Shown in pieces: positions 58,166 to 64,000 of a stretch of 64,000 nt of DNA (positions are counted from its first letter, which is position 1; each line of letters begins with the position of its first letter). The position numbers were made by a program, and so were the translations under genes. The notes under the pieces were generated by a model. The model ran no database searches and was not told the origin of the DNA. It saw only the letters and a program-made list of their open reading frames with translations. This DNA comes from Karstenula rhodostoma CBS 690.94 (Eukaryota > Ascomycota > Dothideomycetes > Pleosporales > Didymosphaeriaceae): positions 62,001 through 126,000 of the forward strand of contig MU001516.1 of assembly GCA_010093485.1 (NCBI GenBank), written 5' to 3'.

Positions 58166-58191
58166 TTTGATCAAATACTTGATTTGATCAA
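58158..58191. repeat. 17-bp tandem duplication over the SDR stop codon
   Basis: The unit atacttgatttgatcaa occurs twice back to back (58158-58174 and 58175-58191). The first copy contains the final Thr codon and TGA stop of the dehydrogenase. Each unit contains the palindrome TTGATCAA. Confidence 0.9.
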
Positions 58192-58242
58192 ATAGCTTCA
58201 ATGCATGATTACCATGTAGAATGGCCCCACGCCGAATGATGG

Positions 58243-58817
58243 TCAAGATTCGTCTCTTGCTGCACAAAACCCCTCGAGCGAGGTTCCCACGCTTTCAAGT
58301 GTGAACACGGAAACATACACTTCAAATTCATCCTTGTCTATCTCGTTAGTCTGACTTAATCAAAATAGTAAGACTTCTCCTGCGTCTTCGTTTTCTCGTC
58401 TCGGTTGGGTCTTTCTGTGTGCATCCTCCTCCAAGGTATCTTTGAGACCCTCTTCATCTGCGCAGTTCTCGTCCTCGCATCTAACAAGCTCGTCCTCGTT
58501 GGCGTTGAGGTACTCGTGAAATTGAATTACGAATTCGTGTAACGCAATAGCCTAGTCAGGCTTCTTCTCGACTACTAGCGACTCAGATGGCTGATATCGT
58601 AATAATAGTCTGGCTCGTATTCGTCAGTGGCATGTTTCAACCCACAAACATCGATGTGAACTATAAGCCTTGATATAGCCCTACGGTAGTCTGAGAACGA
58701 AATGAGGGCATTCTATTTCTTCACATGGATGTTGCTGAGCGGACCAAACACATCCCGCCGAAGTCGATCAAGGAGGTCTTGTCGGATGCGGTCGGGTACA
58801 TAATCGATATCTACCAT
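58243..58817 (-). pseudogene. Decayed gene of unknown family with three premature stops and a frameshift
   Basis: On the minus strand a protein-like reading starts at ATG 58817 (MVDIDYVPDRIRQDLLDRLR ...). It is interrupted by TAG at 58713-58715, continues through ISFSDYRRAISRLIVHIDVC and DEYEPDYYYDI, changes frame near 58600, then runs through LVVEKKPD, TAG at 58552-58554, ALHEFVIQFHEYLNANEDEL, TGA at 58360-58362 and TNEIDKDEFEVYVSVFTLES to TGA at 58243-58245. The segments between stops have strongly protein-like composition and follow in order, so this looks like one recently inactivated gene. Every premature stop can be derived by one C-to-T change (CAG to TAG twice, CGA to TGA). Some homology may extend upstream of 58817 in another frame. 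The family is not recognised. Confidence 0.6.
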
Positions 58818-59374
58818 CTACCGAATGTGATATAGAGGCCTGGTACTTGGCATCGGTCGAGATGCATTGAGATGGCGGAACGAGAGCGAGTGTGTACGCT
58901 TGGTTGGACGGGTAATGGTAGTATCCGCATGGGTAATGTCATAACCGCGATTAGGACAAGCAAGTAGTGCACAGGAGCTCGAGACGATCTTGAGATGAGA
59001 AGTGGATGAGGAAGCGGGTGGCGCGTGCCGCAGAGGTTCAGTAAGCATCAGTCACGGATCACGCGTCTCCTAATAGGTTGAAGTCTCCTCGCCACCTCGC
59101 CGCCTCGTCGAAAGATTCCATCTCTTCACTTTCCGCATCGCCATTTCCGAGTGTCTTCGTGAGCGTACCTACCTACCTGCAGCGTTCTGTTAACATGTAT
59201 GACGTCATAGTGCGTGATCACGCCGCGGCCCTTGGCATCGTATAACATCGGTCGCTCGTGGTGCAACGTGAACGTAAATCGGTCGCTTGGGCAACGTGAA
59301 CGTACACAAATTCCAAGTTCTATATCAAAGCACAAGCGAGTAATCTCGAGGGATCTTGTTGTATCGCAGTCAGG
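58818..59374. other. Intergenic, cupin gene promoter
   Basis: 557 bp. Apart from a possible upstream continuation of the pseudogene (about 58818-58880, minus strand), nothing is recognised. Confidence 0.45.
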
Positions 59375-60144
59375 ATGGCTTTCCACGTCAAACGTAGCCA
59401 GACCGCTCGTCAGAAGGAGCTCACCGTGCACAAAGGCGCGCGTACGACCACATGGCTTGTTCCAGAAGCTCGTCGCAGTGTACGGGAGGTCCAAGTCTTC
59501 CACAAGCCTGGCGCGTACAAAGACCTACCTGACGGTCAGAACCCACTGATTCCTCCGCCCCACTGGCACTGGTACCAGGAGGAATATTTTACCGTGACCC
59601 AGGGGTAAGATACGGCTCCCTTTCATATCATCACCGCAAACTCTCTCTACCTCTAAGGCTGAGCTGATCAAAACGCCCTCGTCTCAGCCGTTTTATCTTC
59701 ACACTCGAAGGCAAACAGATCCCGGTTACACCAAACGACCCTCAGCCCGTCACCATACCGCCACTGGCACGCCACACCTTCAAGGCGGATCCCACCTGCA
59801 GCGAACCGTGCAAAATCCAGATTGAGCTCGAGGTGTCACCGTTAGTAGATGACAAGACGGCCGAGGAGGAGCTGGGCGGCAACGAGCGCTTCTTCCGCAA
59901 CGTGTACTGCTACCTCGACGACTGTGAGTCGCAGGAAGTCACGCCCAGCCTTTTCCAGCTGCTCCTATTCCTTCATTCGGCTGAGGTGAGCCTTGCGTTT
60001 CCCGGGCCTGGATGGCTTGCCCGCCCGTTGTCATATGCCTTCGGTTTGGTGTTGGGAAAATGGGTTGGCGAATATTTGCTTGGTTATAGGACGTCATATC
60101 CCGAGTATTACGACCCAAGCATGTTGAGCAAGAAGTCGAAATAA
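59375..60144 (+). CDS. Cupin-fold protein
   Basis: Two exons, 59375-59604 and 59688-60144 with an 83-nt intron, give 228 aa. The cupin motif 1 core is PPHWHWYQEEYFTVTQGRF: two histidines and a glutamate in metal-ligand positions (H-x-H-x3-E), with the intron falling in QG|R. A weaker motif 2 follows (VTIPPLARHTFKADP), giving the third histidine. The last ~85 residues are predicted helical and partly hydrophobic (SLFQLLLFLHSAEVSLAFPG, GLVLGKWVGEYLLGY) and end in a basic SKKSK tail, which suggests membrane association. Substrate and reaction are unknown. The start ATG at 59375 gives MAFHVKRSQTARQKEL. Confidence 0.82.
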
Positions 60145-63011
60145 TCTGGCCTTTTTCGGACAGCTCCCGAGCTCCACGAATCTGTGACTACTTCTTCCAT
60201 ATGCAAAGACACAAACAAGTTAGGGGAAAGGTCACATAATACATAACTATCAGATCTCTCACTCATCACTCGTGAAATAACTTTAAGAATCTGCACATGT
60301 TTCAGCTGCGTATTGTTTTTACAGACCGGAGGATCACTATGGGCAGGCAATATTCCAGCCTTTAGCCACCATGTTATTAATGTTCCTTGGTTTTCAAAAC
60401 TCTCACCAGGAGCGTTTACAAAGTGCGCAGAAATGCTCTAGGTTTCTAGATCTCTTCATAACTCCCCACTCGTGCGTATCAGCATTACCCGCCGATGATG
60501 AAATCTTTGCCTGTTAGTATTTCTCGCACAAGTACCACTGCATTATAACACCAAATGCATACTTTTCGAAAAGAGGCGAGCAAGGCCACATGTCCCGATG
60601 ATCACTCCTTTTTGAGTAATCCATTTACGAGCGACCAAGAAGTGTGCAAGATCAAACTAGAAATACACGTCTCTTATATGCTATCTCAACCTCTTCATAA
60701 ACCACTATCACCCGTCGGTGATGATGGCATTGTATTGCACTGCCGCTCGCATTAGCGAGTCACACACCAATAAGTTTTGTAGGCTTTCCGCCAAATGAAA
60801 AGCAAGTTAGCACAAGCTGAGATGGGCGACAATTTCACGAGGCGGAAGCACCCCATATGCTCGCGACATGCTTTTGATTGTATACCATTTTTCCGGTTGA
60901 ACGCCGCTTTTAGTACCTCTTTTTCGGAAGGACCGAGAGGCGAGCAACACGAATTGGAGTGAAGATGTCTTCCGCACCTACTCTCGTTCCTTTCCAGTTC
61001 CCTTACAAATCTCCGCTACATCCAAACCCCGTGCCTCCACCCATGACAGGATTCTGGGCGGGTTGCAGACCCTAGAAGCGCGCTCTCATGTAGGAATACC
61101 AACGGGCTTTTTCGACAGACAGACAGACAGAAGGGACGCCACATAAATTTCTCGTTCCCATGTTTTTAAGACCCCCATTTTCCCTTTTCATCGATGTCTT
61201 AGTCCCCTCGTAAGAAGCGCTGCGGAGAATGAAGTGTGCAAAACAGAAGACGACAAGAATCACGTGTTTATACCGTCCGCCCTACCACAGTAATCATCAC
61301 CTCACACTGATGAAGATACTCTTTTACACCAACCCGTCTCCCTTGACCATCCCATCCGCTATGTAACCCGACACAGGACAAGCACACGCGCACACATAAC
61401 CATGCCTGCACCGCTTAGAGACCATAACCTAGCTTTTCCATCCTTTTTGTCATCCCCCAGAAGCCCCTTGAAGAAGCATGTAGTAGGTTCAGCCCAGAAA
61501 CACACTTTTCCCCGCAACCACCACCCAGCACAAAACATGCATGAGCCCTCTGAGCAATTTCAGAGAACCCATCAACCACACCCGTGTCATCTTTTGATCA
61601 ATCGCAGAAGCTCTCTCTCTCTGCAGAGGAAATGTACAGATCAAAAGACGCCAGAAAAAACGCTTTATATACATTACACCCCGCCCACCATCCATCGCCG
61701 TCGCTCGGTGGAGATGATATACTACTCACTCGTCTGCATCCAACCAAGCACATACATACATACATACATACATACATACATACATGGACATCCTCATCGA
61801 CTTCACGATAGCTACGACCAGACAGACACATGACCCCGTGTTCACCGCTATTAAAGCGCACGACTCCTCACCGGGCACGTTTTTTGTTTTGTTTTTAGTA
61901 GGCCCTTGGATGAGCGTGCAGCAATAATATAATAGATGGCAAGCACTGGCTGTATTTATTACTTACCCCCTTGTACCTATAGGACACTCATCACACGTCG
62001 ATGATAACGATGGCAGACGCACCTTGTAGACACCAGCCAACCACCCCACATTATCATTGTTCCGAGGTCTTTTAGAAACCAGAAACGCCCCGTTTCCCTT
62101 CCTGCCCATCCTTTTTTCGTACCCCCCCGCAGGCAGCAGCGCTGCAAAGGACAAAGTATATGGAGTAGAAATACTGGTGCGAAAGTACGCTTTATATGCA
62201 TACCCCCAGTCACCATCATCAGGTTAAATGATGGTCATCTCCGGGATTGAGTAGCCTGTCTGCGCACCCACCCATAGCGTGGCTGGATACTGACTTTTGG
62301 ACCTCGCATGCGCTGCCAACATCACGCCACGTCACACACACAGCAAGAGATGCAAAAAGTCACCACCACACACTCTTCAATTCCACTTGACATCCTATTC
62401 TACACCATGGGCGGTCTTTCGCCCACCCCAGTCCTCCCAAAAATAAAAAATATTAACACCAGGACAGAGACAAACACCGCGTCTCGTCACCAGCCAGCAC
62501 ACCAGTACCGGATTAGATTAAGCCTTTTGTGCTACAGAAGACAAGGTATCTGCGCGCTTCATCAATACATTTCCAGGTCCCGCTGACCTACCAGATGCTG
62601 TGACAAAGGAAAGGAAGGATAACAAGAATGGATTGCGGAAAAGGAGAGAAAGAACAGAGGGAACAAATAGAAAACAGAAACGAGTAGGAAAGGTGTGTCG
62701 AGAAGTCGAAGTAGGAGGGTCGGTATATATGGACGCACCCAGCCGTGCGCCAGGCAGGTATGGTCGGGAAGTATTGTGGAAAACTTTGTGAGGAGAAGTC
62801 AAATCGAATGAAGTTCCAGTGTCAAAGTTGAGAATTTTGTGAAGCAGATGAAACCAGCAGCGTGGCCGTGGCCGTGATCGCTGTGTTGATTGGGGTATAA
62901 GCAAAACCAGCCAGCCGCCGATACGAACGTAGGCAGAACCCGCAACGCCTCCGCCGAACGAGATAAAGAGACCGGTCATAACACGTGCGTAGGGTAGGGC
63001 AATCTTCAAGC
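60145..63011. other. Intergenic between convergent genes, with microsatellite
   Basis: 2.9 kb between the cupin gene and the Sel1-repeat gene. Besides a CATA repeat (listed next), a diverged direct repeat around acgctttatatRcat ... caccatc occurs at about 61660 and 62185. Several short frames are open by chance. Part of it is probably the 3' UTR of the Sel1 gene on the minus strand. Confidence 0.5.
61751..61785. repeat. CATA tetranucleotide microsatellite
   Basis: About 8.5 perfect CATA units. Confidence 0.95.
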
Positions 63012-64000
63012 TCAGGTCGCGAAGCTCTTCTTGCGACCGAAGATCGCCCGCGTGCGGCTCTTGTCGCGAGGCTTCTTCGCAGAGCCTGGGTCCTTCCTTT
63101 CAGAACGGCCGGAGCGGATGGATCGGGTGTCCGAGGTGGAGGTGCCCTCGTCCATGTATTTGTCTTTGTAGATCCAGCTGTTGCCGACCATGCTAACGCC
63201 CTTGGACTCGGCAGCTCGGTAGAACTTGGCTGCTTTTTTCATGTCCTTACGGCAGCCTACACCTTCCGCGTAGCAGTAGCCAGCCTCGACCAAGGCATCG
63301 GCATCTCCCCAGTTGCCAGCGATCTCGTAGCAGCGAACGCCAAGACTCTTGTCCTGTTTTGCACCCCAACCATTCATGTAGCACTTTCCAAGCTCGTAGA
63401 TAGCAACGCCATATTGTGCTTTGTGCTGCTTCTTCTTCATCAGATCGGTGCGCTGGCCGTGCTTGGACTGGTCTTCATCTTCGGCAATCTCAAGCTGGCC
63501 AGAGTCGACGGCACGGCGAAGCCACTGGAATGCTTCGGCTTGGTTCTCACGCATACCCCAGCCATGACGGCATGCGAGGCCATACCAAAACATAGCCTCG
63601 GCCAGCCCTGCACGGGCGGCAAGGCGGAAGTGGTAGGTGGACTTCATCAACTCACCAGCCTCGTGGAGCTCAACGCCTTTATCGCAATGTTCCTGGGCGG
63701 TAATCTGATCAGACCCAGTAGGTGCACGGATGGTGCTGTTGCTCGAAGTGAGCGATGGCGCACCGCGTCCGGTTGAAGTGTTTTGTGTTTCGATTGAGGG
63801 ACGCTGCCTGCTGGCAGAACGAGGCGGTGAGACTGGTGAAGGCGGCCGTGCTCCTTTAGATTTCTTTGGCTGCTCCCAGCCAATCTGGCTGTTCAAAAAG
63901 TCTTCAATCCCGATGGACTTGCGGTCCAGCTTTCGACCTCTTGGTAGATCGAACTTGGAGTAAGTATACGTGCCTGCCTGGTTCGAATAGTCGGTGGAGC
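63012..64000 (-). CDS. Sel1-repeat protein (Nif1/Dsf2-like), 5' part outside window
   Basis: The minus-strand frame is open from the right edge to the stop at 63012, so only the C-terminal ~329 residues are present. It opens with STDYSNQAGTYTYSKFDLPR and GRKLDRKSIGIEDFLNSQIG, a conserved block I recall from the fungal Sel1 family that includes fission yeast Nif1, a mitotic inhibitor, and yeast Dsf2. A Ser/Pro linker follows, then Sel1-type repeats: AEAMFWYGLACRHGWGMREN, IYELGKCYMNGWGAKQDKSL, then ADALVEAGYCYAEGVGCRKD. The tail is basic (KKPRDKSRTRAIFGRKKSF). Sel1 repeats form TPR-like scaffolds for protein binding. A cell-cycle role is inferred from relatives only. Confidence 0.85.
   Translation of the reverse strand, partial: STDYSNQAGTYTYSKFDLPRGRKLDRKSIGIEDFLNSQIGWEQPKKSKGARPPSPVSPPRSASRQRPSIETQNTSTGRGAPSLTSSNSTIRAPTGSDQITAQEHCDKGVELHEAGELMKSTYHFRLAARAGLAEAMFWYGLACRHGWGMRENQAEAFQWLRRAVDSGQLEIAEDEDQSKHGQRTDLMKKKQHKAQYGVAIYELGKCYMNGWGAKQDKSLGVRCYEIAGNWGDADALVEAGYCYAEGVGCRKDMKKAAKFYRAAESKGVSMVGNSWIYKDKYMDEGTSTSDTRSIRSGRSERKDPGSAKKPRDKSRTRAIFGRKKSFAT

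Overview
This is nuclear DNA of a filamentous ascomycete, most likely a Dothideomycete (class-level guess). The support is: many short introns (45-83 nt) with GTRNGT donors and YAG acceptors; single-copy eukaryotic housekeeping genes; and families typical of Pezizomycotina (DUF6604, the vezatin/Inp2 peroxisomal family, LPGEIRNLIY-type F-box-like proteins). No bacterial, viral or complete transposon gene was seen. Gene models were spliced by hand, using protein family conservation to choose splice sites.

Layout. 1-1819: 3' part of a low-complexity 'mucin-like' conserved protein (+), running off the left edge. 3901-7582: divergent pair CCT4 (-) and RPT1 (+). 7583-18738: a gene-poor tract holding two related multi-exon C2H2 zinc-finger genes (10273-11131 and 15074-16153), a degenerate minisatellite and simple repeats. 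18739-31585: a vezatin/Inp2-like membrane protein (-), then five + strand genes: a small alpha-helical protein, EMC6, PCNA, pyridoxal kinase and a DUF6604 protein. 32471-34201: hexose transporter (-). 36552-49585: a dense housekeeping block of dUTPase (+), TEL2 (-), UBA3 (+), SF3B1 (+) and a RING1-like protein (+). 49586-53294: a gene-free tract holding an array of about 20 same-orientation copies of a degenerate ~35-bp element. 53295-60144: glycine-zipper protein, F-box-like protein, short-chain dehydrogenase, a decayed pseudogene (-) and a cupin protein. 63012-64000: 3' part of a Sel1-repeat protein (-), running off the right edge.

Functional themes. Protein homeostasis is heavily represented: chaperonin CCT, proteasome base ATPase Rpt1, NEDD8 E1 Uba3, ER insertase subunit EMC6 and the PIKK stability factor Tel2. 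DNA replication is next: the PCNA clamp and dUTPase, the latter with two MluI cell-cycle boxes just upstream. There is no sign of a biosynthetic cluster.

The most notable observations are: very small internal exons in conserved genes (6 nt in UBA3, 8 nt in RPT1, 11 nt in pyridoxal kinase, 23 nt in CCT4); a PCNA start codon split by an intron; the repeat array at 50.1-52.6 kb; and a pseudogene at 58243-58817 whose three premature stops all fit C-to-T change. None of these was tested with RNA or database searches.
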